Origin: Actinomycetota bacterium | GTDB lineage: Bacteria > Actinomycetota > Acidimicrobiia > Acidimicrobiales > Microtrichaceae | Direction of reading: 5' to 3' | NCBI GenBank assembly: GCA_016703525.1 | Contig: JADJBW010000011.1 | Location: 50,266 to 114,265 of the forward strand | Length of the DNA: 64,000 nucleotides | Shown here: positions 48,127 to 57,659 of the stretch, piece after piece | Layout: the number at the start of each line of letters is the position of its first letter | Position numbering within the stretch: the stretch's first letter is position 1 | Notes under the pieces: generated by a model | Database searches by the model: none | Told to the model about the DNA's origin: nothing | What the model saw: the letters and a program-made list of their open reading frames with translations, nothing else | Made by a program: the position numbers and the translations under genes

Positions 48127-48753
48127 GTGGCCGCGCTCAAGTTCTTCTTCGGGACCATGGGGTCCGGGAAGGCGACGCTCGCATTGCAGATCCATCACAA
48201 CCTGGCGCGACGTGGGCTGGCGGGTGCGTTGTTCACCCAGCTCGACCGATCGGGCGGGGTGGTTTCGAGCCGCCTCGGGGTGGAGGCCGACGCACAGATG
48301 GTGGAGCCGGGCGTCGATCTGCGGGCTCGAATCGAGGCGATGGCGCCGCTCGATTTCGTCGTGTGCGACGAGGCGCAGTTCTACGAGCCCGACCAGGTCG
48401 ACCAGCTCGCCAGGGTGGTCGACGAGTTGGGCGTCGACGTGTATGCGTTCGGCCTGCTGACCTCGTTCCAGGGCCGCCTGTTTCCGGGGACGGCGCGGCT
48501 GTTGGAGCTCGCCGACGAGCGCCAGGAACTGCACGTCGAGGCGCGCTGCTGGTGCGGCAACCGGGCGACACATAACGCTCGGCTGGTCGACGGTGCGCAG
48601 GTGTACGACGGTGCACTGAAGGTGGTCGGCGACACGGTCGACCAGAGCGACGCCGAGCCTGACCAGGCCGCGTTCGATATCGAGACCGAGCCGGTCGTGA
48701 CCTACGAGTTGTTGTGCCGGCGACACTGGACACGCGGAGAGGCAACACCATGA
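48127..48753 (+). CDS. tdk: Thymidine kinase
   Basis: 208 residues; salvages thymidine to dTMP. P-loop FFFGTMGSGKATLALQ (usual form GPMFSGKS), Walker B-like VVCDEAQFYEP, substrate loop AFGLLTSFQGRLFPG, and zinc-ribbon cysteines in ARCWCGNRAT and LLCRRHW. The GTG at 48127 gives the normal N-terminus immediately before the P-loop. Its stop overlaps the next gene's ATG. Confidence 0.92.
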   Translation: MAALKFFFGTMGSGKATLALQIHHNLARRGLAGALFTQLDRSGGVVSSRLGVEADAQMVEPGVDLRARIEAMAPLDFVVCDEAQFYEPDQVDQLARVVDELGVDVYAFGLLTSFQGRLFPGTARLLELADERQELHVEARCWCGNRATHNARLVDGAQVYDGALKVVGDTVDQSDAEPDQAAFDIETEPVVTYELLCRRHWTRGEATP

Positions 48754-49466
48754 CCGACCCTTGGGAAGCACATGCGGCGTGGTGGCAGGCCGAGTTCACC
48801 GACGGCGCCGACCCCGAGTACGTGGAGCAGATCCTCCCGTTGATCGCAGCGAACCTGCCGTCGGCGGGCCGCCTACTCGACATCGGGGCGGGCGAGGGCC
48901 AGGTGGCTCGTGTCGCGGCAGCGAGCGGGCTCGACGTGGTGGCGCTCGATCCCGCGTGGCGTCAGGTGTCGGTGGGGCAGGAGCGGGGGAGCGCGGCGTG
49001 GGTGCAGGGTTCGGCGACGAGCCTGCCGATCGCCGACGCGTCGGTCGACGCCGCGGTGGTGTGCCTGGTGTTCGAGCACGTCGCCGCGCTCGACGATGCA
49101 CTCGCCGAGGTGGCCCGCGTGGTGCGCCCGGGCGGAACCTTCCTGTTCCTGTTGAACCATCCGCTGCTACAGACCCCGGGGTCCGGGTGGATCGACGACC
49201 AGATGCTCGAGCCGCCCGAGCAGTACTGGCGGATCGGGGAGTACCTCACCGAGGCGATGACCGACGAGGAGGTGGAGAAGGAGGTATTCATCACCTTCTT
49301 CCACCGCCCCCTGCACCGCTACCTGAACGGAGCCTTCGCCCACGGGCTTCGACTGGTGCGCATGGAGGAGCCGGCACCCCCGCCGGGGTTCCTGGCGCGT
49401 GCACCCGAGTACTTCGCCGCGGCGACGGTGCCGCGCCTGCTGTTCCTCCGCTTCGAACGCGTCTGA
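48750..49466 (+). CDS. SAM-dependent methyltransferase
   Basis: 238 residues, class I methyltransferase: motif I LLDIGAGEGQVARVAAASG, motif II VALDPAWRQ, motif IV DAAVVCLVFEHVAALDDAL and post-motif RPGGTFLFLLNHP. ATG at 48750 overlaps the tdk stop (ATGA), so it is co-translated with thymidine kinase. Substrate unknown; the UbiE/Coq5-like motif IV is generic. Confidence 0.85.
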   Translation: MTDPWEAHAAWWQAEFTDGADPEYVEQILPLIAANLPSAGRLLDIGAGEGQVARVAAASGLDVVALDPAWRQVSVGQERGSAAWVQGSATSLPIADASVDAAVVCLVFEHVAALDDALAEVARVVRPGGTFLFLLNHPLLQTPGSGWIDDQMLEPPEQYWRIGEYLTEAMTDEEVEKEVFITFFHRPLHRYLNGAFAHGLRLVRMEEPAPPPGFLARAPEYFAAATVPRLLFLRFERV

Positions 49467-49504
49467 GACCGCTCGGACGGCCCGGATTCGCGGCGGTACG
49501 CCGA

Positions 49505-49510
49505 TAGCGT
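49505..49510 (+). promoter_or_regulatory. -10-like hexamer of leaderless start (TAGCGT)
   Basis: TAGCGT ends 7 bases before the GTG at 49518, which decides the rapZ start. An in-frame GTG at 49509 would lie inside the hexamer. Confidence 0.45.
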
Positions 49511-49517
49511 GACCGGC

Positions 49518-50369
49518 GTGAGCGACTTCGTGGTGATCACCGGCATGTCGGGGGCGGGGCGCTCCCAGGCGGGCAACTGCCTGGAGGATCTGGGCTGGTT
49601 CGTCATCGACAACCTCCCGCCCGAACTGATTCCGAAGGTGGCCGACCTGGCGATCGGTTCCCGCGACCAGGAGCCGAAGTTGGCCCTCGCGGTGGGTGCG
49701 GGGCACGGCGTCGACGACATCCAGTCGTCGATCGCGGCGTTGCGCCGCACGGGCGCCCGGGTGCGGGTCATCTTCCTCGACTCGTCCACCGAGGTGCTGG
49801 TGCGACGCTATGAGTCGACCAAGCGCCGTCACCCGCTGCTTCAGCACGAGGGGCTAGGCGATGCGATCGAGCGCGAACGTGACGTGTTGCGCTCGGTGCG
49901 CGAGTCGGCCGACCTCGTGATCGACACGTCGTCGCTGTCGGTCCACGAGTTGAAGCACCGAATCGTCGAGCTGTTCTCCGATCCGAACCTCGGCGATGTG
50001 ATGCAGACGACGGTGATGTCGTTCGGGTTCAAGCACGGCGTGCCGGGCGATGTCGACATCGTGTTGGACTGCCGTTTCCTCCCGAACCCGTACTGGAACG
50101 AGGAGTTGCGTCCGCTGAGCGGCCTCGACCGGCCGATCGTGGAGTTTCTCGATGCCGTGCCCGAGACGGCCGAGTTTCTCGATCGCCTGGAGCATCTGTT
50201 GGAACTGCTGGTGCCGGCGTATCGGGCCGAGGGCAAGTCGTACCTGACCATCGCCTTCGGGTGCACCGGCGGACATCACCGGTCGGTGGCGATGGCCGAG
50301 GCGTTGCGGCCGCGTTTGGCCCGCCTGGGCGTCGACCCGCGGGTGACCCATCGGGACGTCACGAAGTGA
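49518..50369 (+). CDS. rapZ: RapZ/YvcJ nucleotide-binding protein
   Basis: 283 residues. P-loop VVITGMSGAGRSQAGNCLED with Arg in place of the usual Lys, as in other actinobacterial members; LTIAFGCTGGHHRSVAMAE near the C-terminus is the family's phosphate-binding block. In E. coli RapZ is an RNA-binding adaptor in GlcN6P control, and in Gram-positives YvcJ is a GTPase/ATPase; role here not certain. Stop overlaps the yvcK start (GTGA). Confidence 0.93.
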   Translation: MSDFVVITGMSGAGRSQAGNCLEDLGWFVIDNLPPELIPKVADLAIGSRDQEPKLALAVGAGHGVDDIQSSIAALRRTGARVRVIFLDSSTEVLVRRYESTKRRHPLLQHEGLGDAIERERDVLRSVRESADLVIDTSSLSVHELKHRIVELFSDPNLGDVMQTTVMSFGFKHGVPGDVDIVLDCRFLPNPYWNEELRPLSGLDRPIVEFLDAVPETAEFLDRLEHLLELLVPAYRAEGKSYLTIAFGCTGGHHRSVAMAEALRPRLARLGVDPRVTHRDVTK

Positions 50370-51292
50370 CGGCGGCGGCTGTGTCGCCGCCCGCCGTCGT
50401 CGCGATCGGTGGTGGGCACGGGTTGGCGGCGACGTTGCGTGCGCTGCGTGCGCTGGCCGACCCGTTGACCGCTGTGGTGTCGGTGGCCGACGACGGCGGG
50501 TCGACCGGTCGCCTCCGCCGGGCCGTCGACCAGCCGGCGCCCGGCGACTTGCGCAAGTGCCTGGTGGCGCTCGGCGATCCGGACAACCTGCTGACCCGGG
50601 TTATGGAGCGCCGCCTCGATTGGCTCGCTCCGGTGCGCGGAGCGGATGCGGCGCTCGACCGGGCGATCGTGGGCCATCCGGTGGGAAACCTGTTGATCGC
50701 CGAGGCGACCGACGAGGTGGGCGATCTGGTGGATGCACTCGGCCGGTTGGGTGTTGCCATGGGCGTGCGCGGTCGGGTGCTGCCGGCCACGACGACACCG
50801 GTGCAGCTGCACGCGCAGCTGCTTGACGGCCGCGAGGTGTGCGGGCAGGTGCGGGTGATGGGCTCGCTCGGGATCGATTCGGTGCATCTCGACCCGGCGA
50901 CCGCGGCGGCGCCACAGGCGGTGCTCGACGCGATCGCGAGGGCCGACGCGATCGTGCTCGGACCCGGATCGCTGTATACGAGCGTGCTCGCCGCGCTCGC
51001 GGTGTCGGGGATCATCGAAGCGGTGGCAGCCAGCGCTGCGCGCCGCATCTACGTGTGCAACCTGCATCCGCAGGCGGGCGAGACCGCGGGGTACGACGTG
51101 GCCGAGCATGTGGCGGCCCTGGCCCGGCACGGCGTGACGCCCGACGTGGTGTTGGTGGATCCGGCCGAGATCGAGCCGGGCGCGTTGTCGCCGACGGGTC
51201 CCGTGGTCGTGTCGACGTCGTTGACCTCGGCGGGAGTCGTCGGTCACGACCCGGCCAAGCTCGGCCCGGCGATCCTCGCCGCCCTCGGCTGA
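50366..51292 (+). CDS. yvcK: Gluconeogenesis/cell-wall factor YvcK (GlmR/CofD-like)
   Basis: 308 residues. GGGHGLAATLRALR at the N-terminus and VSVADDGGSTGRLRR give the CofD-like UDP-sugar binding fold; LGPGSLYTSVLAALAVSG and ICNLHPQAGET-like segments follow. Family members bind UDP-GlcNAc and support peptidoglycan synthesis during gluconeogenic growth. The GTG at 50366 is coupled to rapZ. In most actinobacteria whiA follows directly; here the next gene is gap. Confidence 0.92.
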   Translation: MTAAAVSPPAVVAIGGGHGLAATLRALRALADPLTAVVSVADDGGSTGRLRRAVDQPAPGDLRKCLVALGDPDNLLTRVMERRLDWLAPVRGADAALDRAIVGHPVGNLLIAEATDEVGDLVDALGRLGVAMGVRGRVLPATTTPVQLHAQLLDGREVCGQVRVMGSLGIDSVHLDPATAAAPQAVLDAIARADAIVLGPGSLYTSVLAALAVSGIIEAVAASAARRIYVCNLHPQAGETAGYDVAEHVAALARHGVTPDVVLVDPAEIEPGALSPTGPVVVSTSLTSAGVVGHDPAKLGPAILAALG

Positions 51293-51391
51293 CACCACCA
51301 GCGCATTGACGCCCGCGTTCCGCCCCGGACGCCCCCGTTCCGCCGCGGCACGGGTCCTCCGCCTAGGGCGGCCGGCCCAGCGGCGGTCCCC

Positions 51392-51449
51392 CTTCGGAAC
51401 TGGGCCGATCCTCCGACCTGATGGGTCGGCAAATCGGCCCAGTTCGGAG
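51392..51449. repeat. Dispersed palindromic (REP-like) element
   Basis: Left arm CTTCGGAACTGGGCCGAT (51392-51409) is complementary to ATCGGCCCAGTTCGGAG (51433-51449) apart from two mismatched/bulged bases; an inner CCGACC (51413-51418) pairs with GGTCGG, leaving a short loop. The segment 51401-51447 aligns without gaps to the junctions of the 16.8-kb array (36 of 47 identical). It lies in the yvcK-gap gap (51293-51668), in which I see no gene; the rest of that gap is GC-rich with no clear promoter. Confidence 0.8.
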
Positions 51450-51668
51450 GAGTTGGGCGCCCAGTTGCGGGGTGTTGGGCGCTCGGCGCGGGCCGGATCG
51501 CGGGGCGAATTGGCACCCGCGGCGGTGTTTCTGGTCCCATAAGGGGGTTCACGGCCGTGCGGCCGGGCCGCGCCCCGTGCGCGGTGCAGCGTTCGGAGTG
51601 CGTGGGCATCGAGTTCTCGACCATCTCAGCCTCCCGGCGGCCGTCGGGGGCTCGACCAGGGGAGTGCC

Positions 51669-52676
51669 ATGAGCATTCGTGTAGGTATCAACGGCTTCGG
51701 CCGGATCGGACGCAACTTCTTCCGTGCCGCGACGGCGCGCGGGGCCGACATCGACTTCGTCGCCGTGAACGACCTCGGCTCGCTGAAGACCATGGCGAAC
51801 CTGTTGAAGCGTGACTCGGTCGGTGGCACGTACCCGGGCGAGATCGTCGAGACCGAGGGCGGCATCTCCGTCGACGGCGACGTGCTGGCGGTGCTGCAGT
51901 ACCGCAACCCGGCCGAGATCCCGTGGGGCGACCTCGGCGTCGACGTCGTGATCGAGTCGACCGGCATCTTCACCTCACGCGAGAAGGCGGCTGCGCACCT
52001 CGAGGGCGGCGCCCCCCGCGTGATCGTGTCGGCCCCCTCCGACGGCGCTGATGCCACGTTCGTGGTCGGCGTGAACGACGACACGTTCGACCCGGCGGCC
52101 CACAAGGTCGTGTCGAACGCATCGTGCACGACCAACTGCTTCGTGCCGCTCATCAAGGTGCTCGACGATTCATTCGGCCTGCAGAAGGGCCTGATGAACA
52201 CGATCCACGCCTACACCGGCGACCAGAGCCTGGTGGACGGTCCGCACAGCGATCCCCGTCGCCCCGCCGCGGCGATCAACATCGTGCCGACGTCCACGGG
52301 TGCGGCCCGGGCGACCAGCCTGGTGCTCGAGTCGATGAAGGGCCGCCTGGACGGCACGTCGCTGCGCGTGCCGGTCCCGACCGGTTCGATCACCGACTTC
52401 GTTGGCGTGCTCGACCGGGACGTGACGGTCGACGAGGTGAACGCGGCGTTCAAGGCCGCCGCCTCCGAGGGCCGGCTCAAGGGCATCCTCGAGTACACCG
52501 AGGATCCGATCGTGTCGTCCGACATCGTCGGCTCGCCCTTCAGCTCGGTGTTCGACTCGGGCCTCACCATGGCGATGGGCAACCTGGTCAAGGTGCTCTC
52601 GTGGTACGACAACGAGTCGGGCTATTCGAACCGCCTGTTGGATCTGGCGCTCATCGTGGGTGCCGCCAACCAGTGA
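51669..52676 (+). CDS. gap: Glyceraldehyde-3-phosphate dehydrogenase
   Basis: 335 residues, glycolysis/gluconeogenesis. NAD fold IRVGINGFGRIGRNFFRAA, catalytic Cys in VSNASCTTNCFVPL, phosphate-site NTIHAYTGDQSLVDG and NIVPTSTGAARAT. ATG preceded by AGGGGAG. First gene of gap-pgk-tpiA. Confidence 0.97.
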   Translation: MSIRVGINGFGRIGRNFFRAATARGADIDFVAVNDLGSLKTMANLLKRDSVGGTYPGEIVETEGGISVDGDVLAVLQYRNPAEIPWGDLGVDVVIESTGIFTSREKAAAHLEGGAPRVIVSAPSDGADATFVVGVNDDTFDPAAHKVVSNASCTTNCFVPLIKVLDDSFGLQKGLMNTIHAYTGDQSLVDGPHSDPRRPAAAINIVPTSTGAARATSLVLESMKGRLDGTSLRVPVPTGSITDFVGVLDRDVTVDEVNAAFKAAASEGRLKGILEYTEDPIVSSDIVGSPFSSVFDSGLTMAMGNLVKVLSWYDNESGYSNRLLDLALIVGAANQ

Positions 52677-52766
52677 TGGCGTGAGCGGCGGGGGCCGGTT
52701 CGTCCGGCCCCCGTTGCGCGTGTCGATGTGGGCGGCGCTGGCCGCCAACGATCTGAGGAGCAAGCG

Positions 52767-53906
52767 ATGCAGTTCGGTGTGCCGGAGTTGGAGGATCTGC
52801 CCGACGTGTCGGGGAAGTCGGTGCTGGTGCGCGTCGACTTCAACGTGCCGCTCAAGAACGGGGTGATCGGCGATGATCTGCGCATTCGCGCGGCGCTGCC
52901 GACCCTGCAGTGGCTCACCGAACGAGGCGCGAAGGTGACGTGTTGCACGCACCTGGGCCGGCCGAAGGGTGCGCCCGATCCGGCGTACTCGGTGGAGCCG
53001 GTGCGCCGCCGTCTCGCGGAGCTCGCTCCGGGCGTGGAGCTGCTCGAGAACGTGCGCTTCAATGCCGGTGAAACGTCGAACGATCCGGCGTTCGTCGCCG
53101 AGCTGATCGCCGGGCACGACTTGTACGTGAACGACGCGTTCGGCGCGTCGCACCGGGCGCACGCGTCGATCGTGGGCCCGCCCGAGCATCTTCCGTCGGC
53201 GGCCGGTCGGCTGCTGGCGAAGGAGGTCGAGGTGCTGCTCGGCGTTCGCGAGGATCCGACCCGTCCGTTCGTCGCGATCACCGGCGGGTCGAAGGTGTCC
53301 GACAAGCTCGGCGTGATCAACGCGCTGCTCGATCTGGCCGATTCGCTGATCATCGGCGGCGGTATGTGCTTCACCTTCCTGAAGGCGATGGGTCATTCGG
53401 TCGGCAACTCGTTGTGCGAGGACGATCAGGTCGACACGTGTCGTCAACTGCTCGCCGATCACGGCGATCGGCTCCACCTTCCGTCCGACATCGTGGGTCT
53501 CGGCCCCGGCGGCAAGCTGTTCGATCCCGAGGCGGGCGGCGAGGTGCGCAACCTGGGCCGCTCGATCCCCGATGGTTGGATGGGTGTGGATATCGGTCCG
53601 GGCACGGCCGCGGAGTTCGCCGATGTGATCCGCGAGGCGGGCACGATCCTGTGGAACGGCCCGATGGGTGTGTTCGAGGATCCCCGCTTCGAGGCCGGCA
53701 CGCGGGTGGTGGCCGAGGCGGTCGCCGAGTCGCGTGGCTTCTCGGTGATCGGCGGCGGCGACAGCGCTGCGGCGATCGCACAGTTCGGTCTCGCATCCGA
53801 GGTCGACCACGTGTCGACCGGCGGCGGTGCGTCGCTCGAACTGATCGAGCAGGGCGATCTGCCGGGCTTGGCGGCGCTGCGTCTCGCCGCCGAGCGGGCC
53901 AACTGA
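52767..53906 (+). CDS. pgk: Phosphoglycerate kinase
   Basis: 379 residues. Substrate motif VLVRVDFNVPLKNGV, then THLGRPKG, ITGGSKVSDKLGVIN, the ATP-site GGMCFTFL and the C-terminal STGGGASLELIEQGDLPG. The ATG at 52767 (MQFGVPELEDL) has GAGGAG 6 bases upstream; the longer frame opening lacks such a site. 90 bp after gap. Confidence 0.97.
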   Translation: MQFGVPELEDLPDVSGKSVLVRVDFNVPLKNGVIGDDLRIRAALPTLQWLTERGAKVTCCTHLGRPKGAPDPAYSVEPVRRRLAELAPGVELLENVRFNAGETSNDPAFVAELIAGHDLYVNDAFGASHRAHASIVGPPEHLPSAAGRLLAKEVEVLLGVREDPTRPFVAITGGSKVSDKLGVINALLDLADSLIIGGGMCFTFLKAMGHSVGNSLCEDDQVDTCRQLLADHGDRLHLPSDIVGLGPGGKLFDPEAGGEVRNLGRSIPDGWMGVDIGPGTAAEFADVIREAGTILWNGPMGVFEDPRFEAGTRVVAEAVAESRGFSVIGGGDSAAAIAQFGLASEVDHVSTGGGASLELIEQGDLPGLAALRLAAERAN

Positions 53907-53997
53907 GCCCGAGCCTGTTCGAGGGGCCAGACTGGCTCCGGCAGGCCGGACCCCTTCACGGACGACCACCACATTTCCATCGAGGTAGGAGCACGAC

Positions 53998-54771
53998 ATG
54001 GCCGAACGCACCCCGCTCATCAGCGGCAACTGGAAGATGAACCACAACCATCTCGACGCGCTCGCGTTGGTGCAGAAGCTGAGCTACCACCTCGGTGGGC
54101 ACAACTACGACAAGGTCGAGGTGTCGGTGCACCCGCCCTTCACCGACCTGCGCACGGTGCAGACCGCCATCGAGAGCGACCGGATGAAGTTCTCCCTCGG
54201 TGCGCAGAACTGCTATTTCGAGGAGTCGGGGGCGTTCACCGGCGAGGTGTCACCGCTCTTCCTGGCGAAGCTCAACGTGAAGTACGTGATCGTCGGCCAC
54301 TCCGAGCGCCGCGAGATCTTCGGCGAGACCGACGACGACGTGAACCGCAAGGTCAAGGCCGTGTTCAAGGCGCAGATGACGCCGATCATGTGCTGCGGCG
54401 AGACGCTCGAGGAGCGTGAGTCCGGTGGTGCTCAGGCGAAGGTGGCGGGTCAGATCCGTGCCGGCCTGGCCGGTGTGCCCGACTCGCAGATCGCGGCGAT
54501 GGTGATCGCGTACGAGCCGATCTGGGCGATCGGGACGGGCCGCACTGCGACCCCCGACGACGCGCAGGAGATGTGCGGCGCGATCCGTGCCGTGGTGGCC
54601 GAGGTCGCCGGCGGCGACGCTGCGGCGGCCGTGCGCATCCAGTACGGCGGCTCGGTGAAGGCCGGCAACGCGGCGGAGTTGATGTCGCAGCCCGACATCG
54701 ACGGCGCGCTCGTGGGCGGCGCGAGCCTGGTGGCCGACGACTTCGCCGGCATCATCACCTACCGGAGCTGA
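53998..54771 (+). CDS. tpiA: Triosephosphate isomerase
   Basis: 257 residues. GNWKMNHN at the N-terminus, active His in VIVGHSERREIFGE, catalytic Glu in IAYEPIWAIGTGRTATPDDA, phosphate loop QYGGSVKAGNAAE. AGGAG lies 6 bases before the ATG. It is the third glycolytic gene; secG, which usually follows, is displaced by two convergent genes. Confidence 0.97.
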   Translation: MAERTPLISGNWKMNHNHLDALALVQKLSYHLGGHNYDKVEVSVHPPFTDLRTVQTAIESDRMKFSLGAQNCYFEESGAFTGEVSPLFLAKLNVKYVIVGHSERREIFGETDDDVNRKVKAVFKAQMTPIMCCGETLEERESGGAQAKVAGQIRAGLAGVPDSQIAAMVIAYEPIWAIGTGRTATPDDAQEMCGAIRAVVAEVAGGDAAAAVRIQYGGSVKAGNAAELMSQPDIDGALVGGASLVADDFAGIITYRS

Positions 54772-54820
54772 TCGCTCGTTCGGCCCGGTTGGGGTCGGCG
54801 GGCCGGCGGGTCGGCCGCGG

Positions 54821-56287
54821 TCAGAGGGCCGCGAGCACTTCGGCAGCGGCGCGTTCGCCGGAGCGCACGGCACCCTCCATGTAGCCGTTCCACACGTCGG
54901 CAGTCTCGGCCCCGGCCCAGTGGATCGGCCCGATCGGCGTGCGGAGCGCGTGGCCGTACGAGGTCCACACGCCGGGCGTGAAGTGGCCGCCGTAGCAGCC
55001 GCGGCTGAACTCTTCTGCCATCCAGTCGCGCTCGAGGTACTCGATCGGATCGGCGGCTCGGGGGCCGAAGTAGCGCACCATGCAGTCGACGACGGCGCGG
55101 CGACGTTCGTCGAGCGACACCCGGGCGAGTTCGCGTCCCTCGTCGGCCTCGAGGAAACCCATGAGGATGCCGGGTGAGCCGTCGGGCGGCGAGTTGTCGA
55201 AGGTGACCTTGACCGGGCCGGTGTCGGAGACGGCCTGGCCGGTGAGGCCGTCGGCACGCCAGAACGGTTCGGGGTAGATGCAGTAGCACTTGATGACCGA
55301 CCCGGCGGGTACTCGCTGGCACAGCTGGTCGCGCCACGACGGCAGCGCCGGCTGGTAGTCGATGCGGCCGGCGAGAGTCGGCGGCAGGGTGACGATGGCG
55401 CGTGTGGCGTGGACGGTGGCGCCGCTGCGGCAGTCGGCCGTCACGCCGGGGTGCGGGGCGTCGTTCCAGTGGAGGCCGCGCACGACGGCGCCAAGGTGGA
55501 GCGAGCCGTGGGGGAGGCGGTCGGCGAGGGCTTCGGCGAAGCGGATGGACCCGCCGACGATGCGGTCCTGTTGGGCGCCGCGGTCGACCGAGATGAGGGT
55601 GTCGAGGTCGGTGCCGGAGTGCACGTAGAACGCGGCGTGCAGAAGCGAGAGGTCGCGGGTGTGTGCCGAGAACACCGCCTCGGTTGCGAGCCGGAAGTAC
55701 TCCCGGCCGACCGTGGTGCGGAGGTTGCGGCGCACCCAGGTGTCGAAGGTCTCGGCGTCGAGGCGGCGGGCGTTGGGCGCCGACCATGGCTCGTCGAGGG
55801 GGACCGATTTGGCGATGCGTTGGAACCGCAGGAGGCCCTGGGCGATGTCGGCCAGGGCGAACGGACTGAGCTTGGGGGTGGCGCCGCGGTGCGAGGCGAG
55901 CAGCGATCGACGCCCGGCAAGGTCGACCACGTGGTGGCCCTCGTTGTAGGTCGGGAACGTCTCGAGGCCCAGTTCGGCCACGAGTTCGTACATGCGGTGT
56001 TGGGTGGGGCCGATCCATTGGCCGCCGAGTTCGATGGGCGTGCCGTCGGCGGTGGCGCCTCCCTCGGTTCGTCCGCCCACGCGGTCGCGGGCCTCGAGCA
56101 CGGCGACCGACGCGCCGGTTGCGGCGATGCGCCGGGCGGCCGCGAGCCCGGCGAGACCTGCGCCGATGACGAGCACGTCGACTGTCGTGCCGTCGGTCGG
56201 ATCGTCGGGCGCGTCGGGCGCGTCGGCCGGATCGCCGGGAGGCGCTGGCGGCGTTGACGGTGAGGGTGGATTGGGGTTGGTGTGCAT
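54821..56287 (-). CDS. Flavin monoamine oxidase-like protein
   Basis: 488 residues. FAD fold VDVLVIGAGLAGLAAARRIA with the downstream LEARDRVGGRTEG, GQWIGPTQHRMYEL, and the C-terminal FAD block PIHWAGAETADVWNGYMEGA, which is the MAO/polyamine-oxidase signature. Oxidises an amine to an imine with H2O2 release. It begins 5 bp after the C69 peptidase stop with GGAGGTG in that overlap, so the two form an operon. The first 35 residues after MHTNPNPP are Pro/Asp-rich and disordered. Confidence 0.9.
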   Translation of the reverse strand: MHTNPNPPSPSTPPAPPGDPADAPDAPDDPTDGTTVDVLVIGAGLAGLAAARRIAATGASVAVLEARDRVGGRTEGGATADGTPIELGGQWIGPTQHRMYELVAELGLETFPTYNEGHHVVDLAGRRSLLASHRGATPKLSPFALADIAQGLLRFQRIAKSVPLDEPWSAPNARRLDAETFDTWVRRNLRTTVGREYFRLATEAVFSAHTRDLSLLHAAFYVHSGTDLDTLISVDRGAQQDRIVGGSIRFAEALADRLPHGSLHLGAVVRGLHWNDAPHPGVTADCRSGATVHATRAIVTLPPTLAGRIDYQPALPSWRDQLCQRVPAGSVIKCYCIYPEPFWRADGLTGQAVSDTGPVKVTFDNSPPDGSPGILMGFLEADEGRELARVSLDERRRAVVDCMVRYFGPRAADPIEYLERDWMAEEFSRGCYGGHFTPGVWTSYGHALRTPIGPIHWAGAETADVWNGYMEGAVRSGERAAAEVLAAL

Positions 56288-56292
56288 CGGGG

Positions 56293-57557
56293 TCACCTCC
56301 GGGGTGGGGCGGAGCGGGGCGAGGCCGGCGACGCGTCGATCGACAGCTGCAATCCGGCGCGGCGGTTGCGGACGCGCCACACGTGGCGCACGAGCGGCGG
56401 TCGGTGGTCGCTGCGGCCCGGCTCGCGCCGGCGGCGGTGACTGCGGCGAGCCAGCGGGCCTCGAGAGTGGCGGCGTCGGCGAAGGCGGTGGCCGAGTCGG
56501 GCGGGGTGTCGAACCACGCCGCCTCGGTGGCGTCGCGCTCGGGTGCGATGATCGGCAGCAGTCGCTCGGGGTCGGTGAGGATGCTGCGGTGCAGGCGTTC
56601 GTGACGCCACCACACGGTGCGGCTGTCGTCGCGATCGGTGGGTGCCGGGCCGAGGTCGAGGCGCGTGTCGACGGCGACGGGCTTGAAGATCGAGGTGCAG
56701 GGTGCGGCGGTGGCGGTGACCCAATGCTGCGGTGCCGATGCGGTGCGCAGGTCGGCGATCCACGAGGCGGTGGTCTGGCTCACGGTGAGGAGCCCGCCGG
56801 CGTGTACGCAGGGTGCGCCCAGTCCGCCGTTGATCGGCGACCATGCGGGCGGCGCGTGCGGTTCGGGGCCGTGGGAGCGGAGCGCGGCGGCGAGTGCCGG
56901 GGCGCCGCGGTCGGCCGCCGAGGCGGTGGCTGCCTCGGTGATCGCCCTTCGGGCGGCGCACGCGGTGACGCGATTGCGGATGCGGTCGGCGTGGGCGGCG
57001 GCGAACGGCGCGATGGTGAGCCCGTTCGAGATCGAGCGTGCCCCGCCGGTGACCTGCTCGGTGGCGGTGAGGCGCCCCGCGGTCTCCAGCACGAACGCCG
57101 TGGTCGGGTCGGCCACGAGGAAGCTGTTGTGGTAGCGGAACGATCGGTTCTCGTGGCCGCATCCGCCGCCTTGGCCGTGGGTTTCGATGAGCGACACGAT
57201 CACGCCGACGGCCTCGTGGGCGGGGGCGGAGCGTTCGAGTGCAAGGCGCAGCAGGTCCATGCCGGTCAGGCCAAGGTCCGCGAGGGGTTGATCGGTGAAG
57301 ACCGCCTCGTTGCCGATGGTGACGCCGTGCTCGTTGGCGCCCATTTCCGCGCCCCACATCCAGAACGGCCGCGACACCAGGGTTGCGTGGGTGTGAGGCA
57401 CCTGCGGGATGTCGATCCAGGTGCAGCGGGCCCGGGAGCCCGCCGCGTGGTCGGCGGCCGTGGTCCATTCGAGGAGTTGCGCCTCGTTCGGGTCACGGTC
57501 GGAGTTCTTCGCGAACCACACCCCGTCCGCCGAAACGTGGACCATCGTGTCGCACAT
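56293..57557 (-). CDS. Peptidase C69-family protein, frameshifted near C-terminus
   Basis: About 420 residues. MCDTMVHVSADGVWFAKNSD is the hallmark of C69/U34 N-terminal nucleophile hydrolases in which Cys2 becomes the nucleophile after Met removal; GGGCGHENRSFRYHNSFLVA and NGLTIAPFA support it. Family members are dipeptidases or acyl-amide hydrolases. A frame break near 56400-56408 replaces the tail; the other frame gives DHRPPLVRHVWRVRN and stops at 56293. It is the first gene of a two-gene unit with the amine oxidase, so the pair may release and then oxidise an amine. Confidence 0.82.
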
Positions 57558-57659
57558 GGGTGCACCCTACGGCGTGGGCTCTGCGAGGGTGCGTTGGGTC
57601 CGGCGGATGCGCTGCTAACGTGGCGCCGCCCGTCATGCGGTCCGCCGAGGAGTTGTTCC

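Noticed and set aside
49509..49517. Upstream GTG as rapZ start
   Set aside because: It lies inside the -10-like hexamer; the GTG at 49518 fits the leaderless spacing and the family N-terminus.
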